From Brevirhabdus pacifica (GTDB taxonomy: Bacteria; Pseudomonadota; Alphaproteobacteria; Rhodobacterales; Rhodobacteraceae), in the NCBI RefSeq assembly GCF_002797755.1, contig NZ_PGFI01000011.1, positions 806,001 through 870,000 on the forward strand: a stretch of DNA of 64,000 nt, given 5' to 3'. Of the stretch, positions 1 through 11,418 are shown in pieces (positions within the stretch are counted from its first letter, which is position 1; the number at the start of each line of letters is the position of its first letter). The notes below the pieces were generated by a model. The model ran no database searches. It was not told the origin of the DNA and worked only from the letters and a program-made list of their open reading frames with translations. The translations under genes and the position numbers were made by a program.

Positions 1-1
1 G

Positions 2-961
2 CCCGACCACGTGGGCTACAACCCCGCGATCTCGGGGCTGAACCTGAACTTCAACCGTGTCTTTTTCGAGTGGAAGCGCGAAAGCGCCGGTTACGACATC
101 ACGATGGAGGCCCGCTCGGCCGGGCTGCGGCCGCCGGTGTCGGTGGCGCGGATGCGCGTCGTGGACAGAAAGGTCCCTGTCTACACCTACGAGGATGAGG
201 GCGACCGCGACGGCTGGACCGTGGCCAAGGGCGCGCTGGGCAAGGGCGGGGGGCGCTGGCTGCCGGTCCGCAACCCGTCGCTCTATGCCGGCGAGGTCTT
301 TCTGACCTTGGCCAAGGACAAGGGCATCCGTCTGCCGGAGCCCGAAACGGGCGCCCTGCCGGACGATGCGCGCATCCTGGCCGAACGGTCCAGTGCGGAC
401 CTGCGCCGGATCCTCAAGGACATGCTGAAATACTCGACCAACCTGACGGCCGAGACCGTGGGCCTGGCTGCCAGCCGGGCGCGGGGGCTGCCGGTGACAT
501 CGCTGCGCGAATCCAGTGCGGCGATGAACCTGTGGCTGATGCAGCGTTACGGGGTCGAGGACGTGGCCCTGGTCGATCACTCGGGCTTGGGCGAGGATTC
601 GCGCGTCAGCTCCTACGCCATGGCGGCGGGGCTGGCCAAGGCCGGCTTCGACGGCCCGCTGCCCGAACTGATGAAACCCGTCACCCCCCGCGACGAGGAG
701 GGCAAGGCGGTCTCGAATACGCGGGTTCGGATCCAGGCCAAGACGGGCACGCTGAACTTCGCCTCGGCGTTGGCCGGCTACATCAGTGCCCCGGGTGAGC
801 GCGAGCTGACCTTCGCCATCTTCTCGGTCAACCTGGAAGAACGGGCGAAGATCCCGAAGGAGGATCGCGAGCGTCCCGACGGCAGCCGTGCCTGGAACGC
901 GCGTTCGCGCCGGTTGCAGCGGACGCTGCTGACCCGCTGGGCGAAACTGCCTGTAAATTAA
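2..961 (+). CDS. dacB: D-alanyl-D-alanine carboxypeptidase/endopeptidase, PBP4 type (C-terminal part)
   Basis: This is the C-terminal 319 residues of a class C penicillin-binding protein of the PBP4/DacB family (peptidase S13). Such enzymes trim or cut peptidoglycan cross-links in the periplasm. The frame is open to the left edge, so the start, the signal peptide and the SxxK nucleophile motif lie outside the window. Two of the three active-site motifs are visible: SxN as Ser-Thr-Asn (codons 434-442, context KYSTNLTAE) and KTG (codons 740-748, context AKTGTLNFAS). The gene ends with TAA at 959-961 and is followed at once by two hairpins that separate it from the convergent lysK. The family assignment is firm. 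The true gene length cannot be given from this window. Confidence 0.9.
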   Translation, partial: PDHVGYNPAISGLNLNFNRVFFEWKRESAGYDITMEARSAGLRPPVSVARMRVVDRKVPVYTYEDEGDRDGWTVAKGALGKGGGRWLPVRNPSLYAGEVFLTLAKDKGIRLPEPETGALPDDARILAERSSADLRRILKDMLKYSTNLTAETVGLAASRARGLPVTSLRESSAAMNLWLMQRYGVEDVALVDHSGLGEDSRVSSYAMAAGLAKAGFDGPLPELMKPVTPRDEEGKAVSNTRVRIQAKTGTLNFASALAGYISAPGERELTFAIFSVNLEERAKIPKEDRERPDGSRAWNARSRRLQRTLLTRWAKLPVN

Positions 962-962
962 G

Positions 963-1011
963 GCCCGAGTGTAGTTCGGGCGGTTGCCGGGGCCCGCAAC
1001 GAGGCCCCGGC
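963..1011. terminator. Tandem hairpins between convergent dacB and lysK
   Basis: Two perfect stems lie in the 70-bp convergent gap. The first is GCCCGA/TCGGGC (963-968 with 976-981, 7-nt loop). The second is GCCGGGGCC/GGCCCCGGC (986-994 with 1003-1011, 8-nt loop). There is no clear T-run, so this is a hairpin-type end signal inferred from position rather than a textbook intrinsic terminator. Confidence 0.6.
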
Positions 1012-1031
1012 ACACGCATGTCGCTGTGGGC

Positions 1032-2609
1032 TCAGCCCAGCTTGCCGGCGAGGGCCGCGTCGATCAGGTCGGCGGTTTCGGTCACGCCGAAAAGGGCGAT
1101 GAAGCCGCCAAAGCGCGGACCCTGGGTCGCACCCAGAAGCACCTCGTAGATCGCCATGAACCAGTCGCGCAGCTGCTCGAACCCGTGGTCCTTGCCGACG
1201 GCGAAGACCAGCGATTGCAGCTCCTCGGCATCGGTGCCGCCTTGCCAGTCGCGCAGGCGCCCGGCCAAGTCAGCCAGGGCCGCGCGCTCCTGCTCGGTCG
1301 GGGCGCGGTAGGTTTTCGCGGGACGCACGAAGTCGTTGAAGTACCGTACGGCGAACTCGGCCGCCCGGTCGAGGTCAGGGTGGCTTTCGGGCGTGGCCTC
1401 GGGGGCGTAGCGGTTGATGAACCCCCACAGGGCGGTCTTGTCCTCGGCCGAGGCGGCGGACGCCAGGTTCAGCAGCATGGCAAACGGTACCGTCAGGCTG
1501 GACACCGGCGGCTTGCCTTCGTGGATGTGCCAGACCGGGTTGGCCAGCTGCGATTTCAGGTCCTGCTCGGGGAAGGCGCGAAGCTGCTGGTGGTACTCGT
1601 CCACGGCCTTGGGGATCACGTCGAAGTAGAGCCGCTTGGCGGTCTTGGGCTTCTGATACATGAAATAGGACAGCGACTCGGGCGGGGCGTAGGTCAGCCA
1701 CTCTTCCATCGACAGGCCGTTGCCCTTCGACTTCGAGATCTTCTGACCTTTCTCGTCGCCGAAAAGCTCGTAGGAGAGGCTTTCGGGCGGGGTCTCGCCC
1801 AGGGCCCGGCAGATCTTGGTCGACAGGGTGACCGAGTCGATCAGATCCTTGCCCGACATCTCGTAATCCACCCCCAGCGCGGCCCAGCGCAGGGCCCAGT
1901 CGGGTTTCCACTGCATCTTGACGTTGCCGCCGGTGACAGGGACTTCGACCCGCTCGCCGTCGGGCTCCTCGTAGACGATGGTGCCGCGCGACAGGTTCCG
2001 CTCAAGCGTCGGCACCTGGAGGACATGGCCAGTCTTGGGGCTGATGGGCAGGAAGGGCGAGTAGGTCGCCTGACGGTCTGCACCCAGAGAGGGCAGCATG
2101 ATCTCCATGATCTTGTCGAACCGCTCCAGCGCGCGCAGCAGCATCTCGTCCAGCCTGCCCGAGGTGTAATACTCGGTCGCCGAGGCGAATTCATACTCGA
2201 ACCCGAAGCTGTCGAGAAAGGCGCAGAGGCGGGCGTTGTTGTGCTGGGCAAAGCCCGCGTGGGTGCCGAAGGGATCGCGCACCTTGGTCAGGGGCAGGTT
2301 CAGATCCTCTTTCATCTGCTCCTGGTTGGGCACGTTGCCGGGTACCTTGCGCAGCCCGTCCATATCGTCCGAAAAGCACAGCAGCTTGGTGGGGATGTCC
2401 GACAGCGCCTCGAAGGCACGGCGGACCATCGTGGTGCGCTGCACCTCGCCGAAGGTGCCGATATGGGGCAGGCCCGACGGGCCATAGCCGGTCTGGAACA
2501 GCACGAACCCCTTTTCAGGGGGCGCCTTGGAATAGCGTTTGACCAGTCGGCGGGCCTCTTCGAAGGGCCAGGCTTTCGACGACATCGCAAGTTCACGCAA
2601 TTCGGACAT
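1032..2609 (-). CDS. lysK: Lysyl-tRNA synthetase, class I
   Basis: This cytoplasmic enzyme charges tRNA-Lys. At 525 residues it is a class I (archaeal-type) LysRS, not the class II LysS of most bacteria; the class I form is known from alphaproteobacteria, spirochaetes and archaea. The Rossmann-fold signatures are clear: the HIGH equivalent is in [14 protein letters not shown] near residue 48, and the KMSKS equivalent is KISKSKGNG near residue 290. The ATG at 2609 has GGAAG about 11 nt upstream; a second Met nine codons in (MSSKAWPF) is an alternative start. The gene converges on dacB. Its product supplies Lys-tRNA, which is the substrate of the MprF encoded at the other end of the window. Confidence 0.95.
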   Translation of the reverse strand: MSELRELAMSSKAWPFEEARRLVKRYSKAPPEKGFVLFQTGYGPSGLPHIGTFGEVQRTTMVRRAFEALSDIPTKLLCFSDDMDGLRKVPGNVPNQEQMKEDLNLPLTKVRDPFGTHAGFAQHNNARLCAFLDSFGFEYEFASATEYYTSGRLDEMLLRALERFDKIMEIMLPSLGADRQATYSPFLPISPKTGHVLQVPTLERNLSRGTIVYEEPDGERVEVPVTGGNVKMQWKPDWALRWAALGVDYEMSGKDLIDSVTLSTKICRALGETPPESLSYELFGDEKGQKISKSKGNGLSMEEWLTYAPPESLSYFMYQKPKTAKRLYFDVIPKAVDEYHQQLRAFPEQDLKSQLANPVWHIHEGKPPVSSLTVPFAMLLNLASAASAEDKTALWGFINRYAPEATPESHPDLDRAAEFAVRYFNDFVRPAKTYRAPTEQERAALADLAGRLRDWQGGTDAEELQSLVFAVGKDHGFEQLRDWFMAIYEVLLGATQGPRFGGFIALFGVTETADLIDAALAGKLG

Positions 2610-2728
2610 TTGTTAAGGCTTCCGGTCAATTCGTGGACCCCGTGTCCACAATCGGTCCACTCCCTATTGCCGCGGGGCGTGGGCGTCAATAATTTGGAAG
2701 GCAGAAGCCAACCAAGGAAGGCGAACCC

Positions 2729-3151
2729 GTGCCAGATACCCCCATCCAGCTGAGCCCCCAGGACTGTCTTGTCGCCCTCATGGTGGCGGTCTCGGCCTCG
2801 GACGAGACGATCCGCACCGCGGAACTGCTGTCGATCGAGCGGATGGTGAACTCGCTGCCGGTCTTCGCCGACTACGACGAGGCGCGGATGAAGGCGACTT
2901 CGGTCACGGTTCTCGACCTTTTCGAGAAGGAAGACGGGTTGGATACCCTGTTCGGGATGATCCACGACAGCCTGCCCGAACGGCTGTACGAGACGGCCTA
3001 TGCGCTGGCCTGCGATGTCGCCGCCTCCGACGGGCTGTTGCAGGAGACCGAGCTGCAGCTTCTGGCCGAGATCCGCTATCAATTGGATATCAACCGCCTG
3101 CATGGCGCCGCGATCGAGCTGAGCGCGCGCGCCCGGCACATGACCCTCTAG
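2729..3151 (+). CDS. TerB-like (tellurite resistance family) cytoplasmic protein
   Basis: This is a 140-residue, mostly helical acidic protein of the TerB-like superfamily. It shows the internal repeat of that fold, with two DxxIxxxE-like acidic motifs (SASDETIRTAE near residue 25 and AASDGLLQETE near residue 100). TerB-like domains bind metal ions in solved structures, but their cellular role in alphaproteobacteria is not established, and no other ter genes are nearby. The start is GTG at 2729, supported by AAGGAAG 9-15 nt upstream. It diverges from lysK. No signal peptide or membrane segment is visible. The function beyond the family name is unknown. Confidence 0.8.
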   Translation: MPDTPIQLSPQDCLVALMVAVSASDETIRTAELLSIERMVNSLPVFADYDEARMKATSVTVLDLFEKEDGLDTLFGMIHDSLPERLYETAYALACDVAASDGLLQETELQLLAEIRYQLDINRLHGAAIELSARARHMTL

Positions 3152-3201
3152 GCGCCGCCAGGTTGTAACGGCCCGGGACGCGGGGTTTCCGGGGGCTGTG
3201 G

Positions 3202-3216
3202 TTAACGGCGTTTTAA
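3202..3216. promoter_or_regulatory. CtrA-type box, TTAA-N7-TTAA
   Basis: Exact TTAA-CGGCGTT-TTAA lies in the 243-bp intergenic stretch upstream of the beta-helix gene. TTAA-N7-TTAA is the established consensus for the alphaproteobacterial response regulator CtrA, which in Rhodobacterales controls motility and gene transfer agent genes. It sits about 180 nt before the chosen start codon. The match is seen directly; occupancy is inferred. Confidence 0.65.
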
Positions 3217-3394
3217 GCCCACTCTGCTAGATCGCCGCCATCCGGGCTGCGCGCCCCGAGTCTTTCCTGACATCGACAATCGAGAACGGGGCCGGTCCGG
3301 CCCGCTTCCTGTGCCGCTTCTGGCCCCGGGGCGGCCGCGCGCCGCGTCCCCTGTCGGTCGGACCCGCGGCGCACGCCCCCAACATGGGGAACAG

Positions 3395-5686
3395 ATGATC
3401 ATGGCCAGCACCACTTCCGCCCAACTGATGCCGCCGCCCTTCGAGGACGGCCTTGCGGTCTATTCCAGCGGCGACGGCACGCCCGGGTCGGCCACCTACG
3501 ACGGCGCCGCCAACGCCGCGCTGGTGACCGGCGACCAGGATTTCGGCTCCTGCCTCGAAATGCAGAAGACCCAGGCGGTCCAGAAACTGCGCTACATGGG
3601 CGAGACGCCCCTACTGCCCGGCTGCTACCTGAAGATTTCGGCCCGGGTGAAGGCGGTCAGCGGCAACCTTCCCAACGTGCGCGTTGCAGGCTGGGCGGGG
3701 GGTAGCGGCGGGGCCCATGTCACCGGCCTGACCGAGGTGGCGACCGCCACCACCCTCGACACATACGGCAAGGTCGTCACGGTCGAGGCGATCGTCGGGT
3801 CGGGCGCGCGCACGGGGGTCGAACTGGCCTGGGGGATCGAAACGCTTTATGGCCATTTCGGCCTGGACCTGACGGGTCCAGACGGCGGGCTGGTGCGGAT
3901 CGACGACCTGATTGTCGAGGATGTCACCCAATCCTTCCTGCGCGAGATGATGGATATCGTGGACGTGCGCGACTATGGCGCGCGGGGGGACGGGACCACC
4001 GATGACAGCGCGGCCTTCGAGGCGGCGGACCTGGCGGCCGCGGGGCGCACGGTCCTGGTCTCGGACGGGGTTTTCCGGCTGGAAAGCAGCGTGACTTTCG
4101 ACAGCCGGGTGCGGTTCCAGGGCACGCTGAGCATGCCCGACAGCGCGGTGCTGAGCCTGACGCGCAACTTCGACCTGCCGGCCTATATCGACGCCTTCGG
4201 CTCGGAGCAGCTGGCCTTTCGCAAGGCGTTTCAGGCGCTGCTGAACTTTTCCGACCATGAAAGCCTGGACCTTGGCGGCCGCCGCATCGATGTGGACGGG
4301 CCGATCGATATGCAGGCGGCGGTTAACGACAAGACCTCCTGGGCGATCCGGCGGGTGATCCGCAACGGGCAGCTCAACGCCGTGGCGGGCAGCGGCTGGA
4401 CCCCCGATCAGGTGGTGGCGCAGGCCAGCTACGCGACCTCGGCCAACACGACGTTGTCGAATGTCTCGAACGTCGCGGGCATCGCCGTGGGCTCGCTGGT
4501 CGAGGGGGCGGGCGTCGGCCGCGAGGTCTATGTTCGCGACCGCAACGTCGCTGCCGGCACACTCACCCTCAGCCAGCCCCTGCACGCGGCGGCGGGCACC
4601 CAAAGCTATACCTTCACCCGCTTCAAATACATGCTGGATTTCACCGGCTTCGAATACCTTGCCAAGTTCTCGATCGAGGACGTGGAATTCCAGCTGGACG
4701 GCAAGGCGTCGGGCATCGCGCTGGCGCGCGACGGGGTCACCTTTCACCTGCGCGACTGTTTCATCACCAAGCCGGCGGACCGGGGCATCACCTCGATCGG
4801 GCGGGGGTGTCAGGGGATGCTGATCGACCAGTGCAACATGATCTCGTCCGAGCAGGCGCTGCGGGTGCAGGACCGGCGCACCGTGGCGATGAACACCAAC
4901 GCCAACGACGTGAAGGTCCGCGACTCGCGCATCGTCAAGTTCAAGCATTTCGCGGTGATGAACGGCGGCTCGCACCTGTTCGTGGGCAACCACTGGTTCC
5001 AGGGCGACGACGAAAGCGGCGGCACGCGAACGGCGGGGCTGGTCCTGACGCAGCCCAATTGCTCGACGGTGATCACCGGTAACTACATCGACAACAATGC
5101 CATCGAATGGACGAACGAGCATGACAGCGCGCCCGAGCATTCGGCCGAGTTCTCCTTCGGGGCGCTGACGCTGACGGGGAACAATTTCTACTCGCTCAAC
5201 TCGGGAAGCTGGTTCCGCTGGCTGATCATCAAGCCCCATGGCGGGGGTCATTACATCCACGGGCTGACCATTCGGGGGAACACGTTCAAGGCCATCAACG
5301 GCAACCTCGATCGCCCCGAGATGGTCGACGAAAGCATCGCGACCCTGGACCGCAGCCGGTTCCGCAACATCGTGGTCGAGGCCAACACCTTCAACGGCAT
5401 CGACCAGATCATCGGCAATCCCACCATCCAGTATCATGAGCAGAACACCGCGTCAGATGCGTGGACTGTGGATTTTTCAGGCTACCTTCCATTCGACGGA
5501 TCGGCCCGGACGGTTCAGTCGGTCGTGCGCCACAACAGCTTTCGCGATGCGGGCGGCGGCCGGGTGTTTCCGGGCTGGGACGTGAATACGCAGCAGGGCG
5601 CCAATGGCGACCAGGTCAGGGTGAACTGGTCCCAGCCGGTGACAGGAAAGGTCTGGGTGACGGCGCGCTGCGACAACCCGAACTGA
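3395..5686 (+). CDS. Right-handed parallel beta-helix protein (pectate lyase 3 / GH28-related), possible GTA head-spike homologue
   Basis: This large (about 763-residue) protein has no signal peptide. Residues 1-180 form an adaptor-like domain. It is followed by the typical start of a Pectate_lyase_3 domain, VDVRDYGARGDGTTDDSAAF near residue 190, and then a long beta-helix of short Asn/Gly-rich rungs to the C-terminus. Such folds occur in polysaccharide-binding or degrading spike proteins of phages and in the RcGTA head-spike protein GhsB. From memory, close relatives are widespread in Rhodobacteraceae as orphan glycosyl-hydrolase-28-related proteins. A CtrA box upstream fits gene transfer agent control. 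The start is ATG 3395 or ATG 3401 (GGGGAAC suits the latter). A longer GTG start at 3311 is possible but lacks a good ribosome site. Enzymatic activity is not shown. Confidence 0.7.
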   Translation: MIMASTTSAQLMPPPFEDGLAVYSSGDGTPGSATYDGAANAALVTGDQDFGSCLEMQKTQAVQKLRYMGETPLLPGCYLKISARVKAVSGNLPNVRVAGWAGGSGGAHVTGLTEVATATTLDTYGKVVTVEAIVGSGARTGVELAWGIETLYGHFGLDLTGPDGGLVRIDDLIVEDVTQSFLREMMDIVDVRDYGARGDGTTDDSAAFEAADLAAAGRTVLVSDGVFRLESSVTFDSRVRFQGTLSMPDSAVLSLTRNFDLPAYIDAFGSEQLAFRKAFQALLNFSDHESLDLGGRRIDVDGPIDMQAAVNDKTSWAIRRVIRNGQLNAVAGSGWTPDQVVAQASYATSANTTLSNVSNVAGIAVGSLVEGAGVGREVYVRDRNVAAGTLTLSQPLHAAAGTQSYTFTRFKYMLDFTGFEYLAKFSIEDVEFQLDGKASGIALARDGVTFHLRDCFITKPADRGITSIGRGCQGMLIDQCNMISSEQALRVQDRRTVAMNTNANDVKVRDSRIVKFKHFAVMNGGSHLFVGNHWFQGDDESGGTRTAGLVLTQPNCSTVITGNYIDNNAIEWTNEHDSAPEHSAEFSFGALTLTGNNFYSLNSGSWFRWLIIKPHGGGHYIHGLTIRGNTFKAINGNLDRPEMVDESIATLDRSRFRNIVVEANTFNGIDQIIGNPTIQYHEQNTASDAWTVDFSGYLPFDGSARTVQSVVRHNSFRDAGGGRVFPGWDVNTQQGANGDQVRVNWSQPVTGKVWVTARCDNPN

Positions 5687-5766
5687 CGCCTCGGGTGCGA
5701 TGTGCTAGGCTGGGCCACGGCCCCCGCGCGCAGGGGGCGACGGGCAGCTCTGGGGAGAGGGGCAAG

Positions 5767-6405
5767 ATGATGGAGTCACTTCCACTGCGCGACCGCGACG
5801 GTCTTCCCGACGCGCTGCGGACCCTTCTGGCCGATTACCCGCGCGAGGCCTGGGAACAGCACCCGCAATTCACCGGCCTCGTTCAATTCTGGCTGGAGCG
5901 TCACATGATGTTCCGCCAGCTTGAGGAGCTTATGGGCCGGGACCTGCAGGCGGTGCTGGAACGCCAGGCGGACCCCGCGATCAGCGCCCGGCGACTGGGC
6001 CGGTTCGGCGGCATGCTGGTGCAGCAGCTGAACGGCCACCACCAGATCGAGGATCTGCATTACTTCCCCCTTCTGACCGAGCTGGAGCCGCGCCTGGAGC
6101 GCGGCTTCGAGATGCTGGAACGGGACCACGACGCGCTGGACGGCCTTTTGGCCGAGTTCGCGCGGGAGGCCAATTCGGCCATCGTTGCGATGGCCGGGCA
6201 TGGCTCACTGCCGGTGCACGGGCCAGGGGGTTCGGGACCACAGGGCGACGCCCGGGAAGGGGCGCTGGACGATCCGCGCCCGGCGGTGGACCGCTTCGCC
6301 AGCCAGCTTGAGAGTTTCCGAAGCCTTCTGGAGCGGCACCTGCTGGACGAGGAGGATCTTGTCGTGCCGGTAATCCTTGCGGCGGATCCGGCGGCGCTGG
6401 CCTGA
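5767..6405 (+). CDS. Hemerythrin HHE-domain protein
   Basis: This 212-residue cytoplasmic four-helix protein is probably a di-iron carrier or an oxygen/NO/iron-stress sensor. Candidate ligands are spread over the helices as expected: ERHMMF near residue 45, GHHQIEDLHYFPLL (HxxxE...H) near residue 95, ERDHDALD near residue 120, and ERHLLDEEDLVVP near residue 195. Helices 3 and 4 are separated by a Gly/Pro-rich insert of about 30 residues. The start is ATG 5767 behind GGGAGAGGGGCAAG. It stands alone between the beta-helix gene and a convergent exported protein. The physiological role cannot be read from the sequence. Confidence 0.8.
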   Translation: MMESLPLRDRDGLPDALRTLLADYPREAWEQHPQFTGLVQFWLERHMMFRQLEELMGRDLQAVLERQADPAISARRLGRFGGMLVQQLNGHHQIEDLHYFPLLTELEPRLERGFEMLERDHDALDGLLAEFAREANSAIVAMAGHGSLPVHGPGGSGPQGDAREGALDDPRPAVDRFASQLESFRSLLERHLLDEEDLVVPVILAADPAALA

Positions 6406-6422
6406 CGGGCGCGGAAGGAAGA

Positions 6423-7226
6423 TCAGAACTCGACCCAGCTTCCGATTTTCAGCGCGGTGCGCCGGGGCGCGCGGGCGTCGAACGCCAGCGCCAGTTCCAG
6501 ATGCACTCGGCGCGACAGGCGTCGCACGTGGGTGGGGACGATCCGCAAGCGCGGGCGCGCCCCTGGGTAGCGATTGGCCTGAAGCTGCACGAACCACAGG
6601 CGGTCGCGATCGGCCCTGATCCCCAGCGTGGTGTCCATCTTCCAGATGGCCCGGTCGCCCGGTGACAGGGCGGCGCTTGCATCGAGCGCCAGCCAGCCGT
6701 GGCGCGACCCCAGCGACAACCCCCGGCCCAGATGCAAGGCGGGCCGGATGACGGGCCGGGCGCGGCCGATCTTGCCGCCCGTCACCCCGTGGAAGCCCAG
6801 TGCCAGCGACCAGGCGGCGCGGATTTCGGAGGGGTTGGGGATGGCCCCGCGCAGGAAGAAGAGGGCCTGCCACCGTCCCCCCGGCGGGCCGGTCGGCTTG
6901 CCCGCCTCGATCCCCACTGTCAGGTTGCCGCCCAGCCCCTGTTCCATGAGAAAGCCGGCATAGCCCGTCAGCGTGCCGCCCGGCTGACGAACCAGCTCCT
7001 GCGAGAGGGAGATGAAGCGCCGCCCCTCCTCGCGGGGCCAGGCGCCGGCGGCGGCTGGGGGTGGGGACAGCAGCAATAGGCCAAGCGCACCTGGCACAAG
7101 GGCGCGGCGCAGGGCCCCGGCGGCAAGGGTGGCAAGGCGCGCGGCGGCGGATGCCGCGACGCGCGCCGCAAGGGCCTGCCGCCCCGAGGGAACCTTTCTG
7201 TCAGAAACCGATGCCCTGCGCCCCAT
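6423..7226 (-). CDS. Exported hypothetical protein, probably an outer-membrane beta-barrel
   Basis: I do not recognise this 267-residue protein by name. It has a long N-terminal region rich in Arg and Ala, then a hydrophobic stretch ending in AAAGAWPREE (near residues 48-62) that looks like a signal peptide. The rest is rich in alternating aromatic/hydrophobic and polar residues with many Gly turns, and it ends in Trp-Val-Glu-Phe, a terminal aromatic typical of outer-membrane barrels. The start ATG 7226 has a strong CGGAGG 5 nt upstream. An exact CtrA-type box lies 41-55 nt before the start. The long Arg-rich leader may mean that a later start is used. It converges on the hemerythrin gene with a 17-bp gap. 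Confidence 0.6.
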   Translation of the reverse strand: MGRRASVSDRKVPSGRQALAARVAASAAARLATLAAGALRRALVPGALGLLLLSPPPAAAGAWPREEGRRFISLSQELVRQPGGTLTGYAGFLMEQGLGGNLTVGIEAGKPTGPPGGRWQALFFLRGAIPNPSEIRAAWSLALGFHGVTGGKIGRARPVIRPALHLGRGLSLGSRHGWLALDASAALSPGDRAIWKMDTTLGIRADRDRLWFVQLQANRYPGARPRLRIVPTHVRRLSRRVHLELALAFDARAPRRTALKIGSWVEF

Positions 7227-7266
7227 GGCCCCCTCCGTTGATCAGAGGAGGGTGGGGGCATCGCGG

Positions 7267-7281
7267 TTAACGGCAGCTTAA
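7267..7281. promoter_or_regulatory. CtrA-type box, TTAA-N7-TTAA
   Basis: Exact TTAA-CGGCAGC-TTAA lies between the end of uvrB and the start of the barrel-like gene at 7226, where a promoter for that gene must be. It shares the longer core GGTTAACGGC with the box at 3202. The match is direct; regulation is inferred. Confidence 0.65.
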
Positions 7282-7298
7282 AGATGGTGGCACCCGGC

Positions 7299-9500
<2,202 letters not shown>

Positions 9501-9708
9501 GTGGCGGTCTCCTTGCGCCTAACTTGAGGCCTTTCGCCGGGCAATCAAGGGGCTTCGGCCCAAGGCGCCGCCCCGCAGACCGGGATGACCCCACGCGCAT
9601 AGCGGCAATTCGCCGCTTGGCACTGGCCGGCAGGGTTCGTGTGCTATAGAGCGCGCGGAAACCCTTGCACAGATCGACGCCACCTTCACAAACGGAGGAC
9701 CCGCCGCC

Positions 9709-11322
9709 GTGGTCAAAACCTCGCTTGCCCTTTTCACCGAGAACTTCGCCCGCAGCGGCACCACCGACTGGGGGCCCGCGCGCATCCGGACCGAGGTGCT
9801 TTCGGGCCTGACCGTGGCGCTGGCGCTGGTGCCCGAGGCGGTGGCCTTCGCCTTCGTCGCCGGGGTGCACCCGCTGGTCGGGCTTTATGCGGCCTTTATC
9901 GTGGGCCTGATCACGGCGCTGATCGGGGGACGGCCGGGCATGATCTCGGGTGCGACGGGCGCCTTGGCGGTGGTGATGGTCAGTCTGGTCGCGCAGCACG
10001 GGGTCGAATACCTATTCGCGACGGTGGTTCTGATGGGGATCCTGCAAATCGGCGCGGGGATCTTCCGGCTGGGCAAGTTCATCCGTCTGGTGCCGCACCC
10101 GGTGATGCTGGGCTTTGTCAACGGTCTGGCGATCGTGATCTTCATGGCGCAGCTGTCGCAGTTCCAGGTGCCGGGCTCGGCCACGTCGGCCAGCCACGGG
10201 CTGGCGTCGGGGCAGTGGCTTTCGGGCTTTCCGCTGGTTCTGATGTTGGCGCTGGTGGCGCTGACGATGGCGATCATCTGGATCCTGCCGCGTTTCACCA
10301 CAGTGATCCCCGCTCCCCTTGCCGGCATCGGCATCGTCGCGCTGCTGGTGATCGGCTTCGGGCTTGATGTGCCGCGGGTCGGGGATCTGGCCTCGATCGA
10401 GGGCGGGCTGCCGGCCTTCCACATCCCCACGGTGCCCCTGAACTGGGAAACCTTCCAGATCATCCTGCCCTATGCGCTGATCCTTGCGGCGATCGGCCTG
10501 ATCGAAAGCCTGCTGACCCTGAACCTTGTGGGCGAGATCACCGGCGAGAAAGGTGGCGCCAGTCAGGAATGCGTGGCCCAGGGCGTGGCCAACACCGTGA
10601 CCGGCTTCTTTGGCGGCATGGGCGGCTGTGCCATGATCGGCCAGTCGATGATCAACGTGAAATCCGGCGGCCGGACCCGGCTTTCCGGGGTGACGGCGGC
10701 GGTCTTCCTGCTGATCTTCATCCTTTTCGCCTCGGGTCTGATCGAGCTGATCCCCCTTGCGGCACTGGTGGGCGTGATGTTCATGGTCGTCATCGGCACC
10801 TTCGCGTGGCGCAGCCTGACGATCCTGCGCAAGATCCCCCTGACGGATGCGCTGGTGATGCTGCTTGTGACCGTGACGACGGTGCTGACCGACCTTGCCA
10901 TCGCGGTGGTGGTGGGCGTCATTGTCTCGGCGCTGGCCTATGCCTGGAACAACGCGACCCGCATCCACGCCCGCACCCAGACCGACGATCTGGGCGCCAA
11001 GGTCTACCGGATCGAGGGGCCGCTTTTCTTCGGGTCGACCCAGGGCTTCGCCGACCTCTTCACCCCCGAGGCGGACCCCGATCTTGTGGTGGTGGATTTC
11101 GCCGACAGCCGTGTCGTCGACCAATCCGCCCTTCAGGCGATCGAGGCGCTGGCCGAGCGATACGAGGCCGAGGGCAAGACCCTACAACTGCGCCATCTTT
11201 CGCGCGATTGCCACCGCCTGCTGAAGCGGGCGGGCCAGCTGGTGGCCGAGGCCGGGGATGACCCGGATTATGGGCTGGCGGTCAATTACGGGGTGCGGAC
11301 GGGCATCCTGGGCGGGCACTGA
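9709..11322 (+). CDS. SulP family anion transporter with STAS domain
   Basis: This 537-residue inner-membrane transporter of the SulP/SLC26 family typically moves sulfate, bicarbonate or dicarboxylates. The membrane part (residues about 25-410) starts with the family signature LTVALALVPEAVAFAFVAGV and contains about 11-12 hydrophobic segments. The cytoplasmic STAS domain (about 430-530) contains VVDFADSRVVDQSALQAIE. The start is GTG 9709, with GGAGG about 12 nt upstream. The substrate cannot be decided from sequence. Bicarbonate is one option, since a Calvin-cycle locus lies 28 kb away, but there is no direct link. Confidence 0.9.
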   Translation: MVKTSLALFTENFARSGTTDWGPARIRTEVLSGLTVALALVPEAVAFAFVAGVHPLVGLYAAFIVGLITALIGGRPGMISGATGALAVVMVSLVAQHGVEYLFATVVLMGILQIGAGIFRLGKFIRLVPHPVMLGFVNGLAIVIFMAQLSQFQVPGSATSASHGLASGQWLSGFPLVLMLALVALTMAIIWILPRFTTVIPAPLAGIGIVALLVIGFGLDVPRVGDLASIEGGLPAFHIPTVPLNWETFQIILPYALILAAIGLIESLLTLNLVGEITGEKGGASQECVAQGVANTVTGFFGGMGGCAMIGQSMINVKSGGRTRLSGVTAAVFLLIFILFASGLIELIPLAALVGVMFMVVIGTFAWRSLTILRKIPLTDALVMLLVTVTTVLTDLAIAVVVGVIVSALAYAWNNATRIHARTQTDDLGAKVYRIEGPLFFGSTQGFADLFTPEADPDLVVVDFADSRVVDQSALQAIEALAERYEAEGKTLQLRHLSRDCHRLLKRAGQLVAEAGDDPDYGLAVNYGVRTGILGGH

Positions 11323-11418
11323 CCCAAACGAGATCTTTCGATCCGGTTAAGCGTGGGCAGGAAATTCGAAGGTATTACAGACACTTGTAATCTTTGATTT
11401 CTTGTCTGCCTGAGCCGC

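Noticed and set aside
3395-5686. Prophage remnant, because of the spike-like beta-helix protein
   Set aside because: Its neighbours are ordinary housekeeping genes and there are no other phage genes; a dispersed GTA-type or surface gene is more likely.
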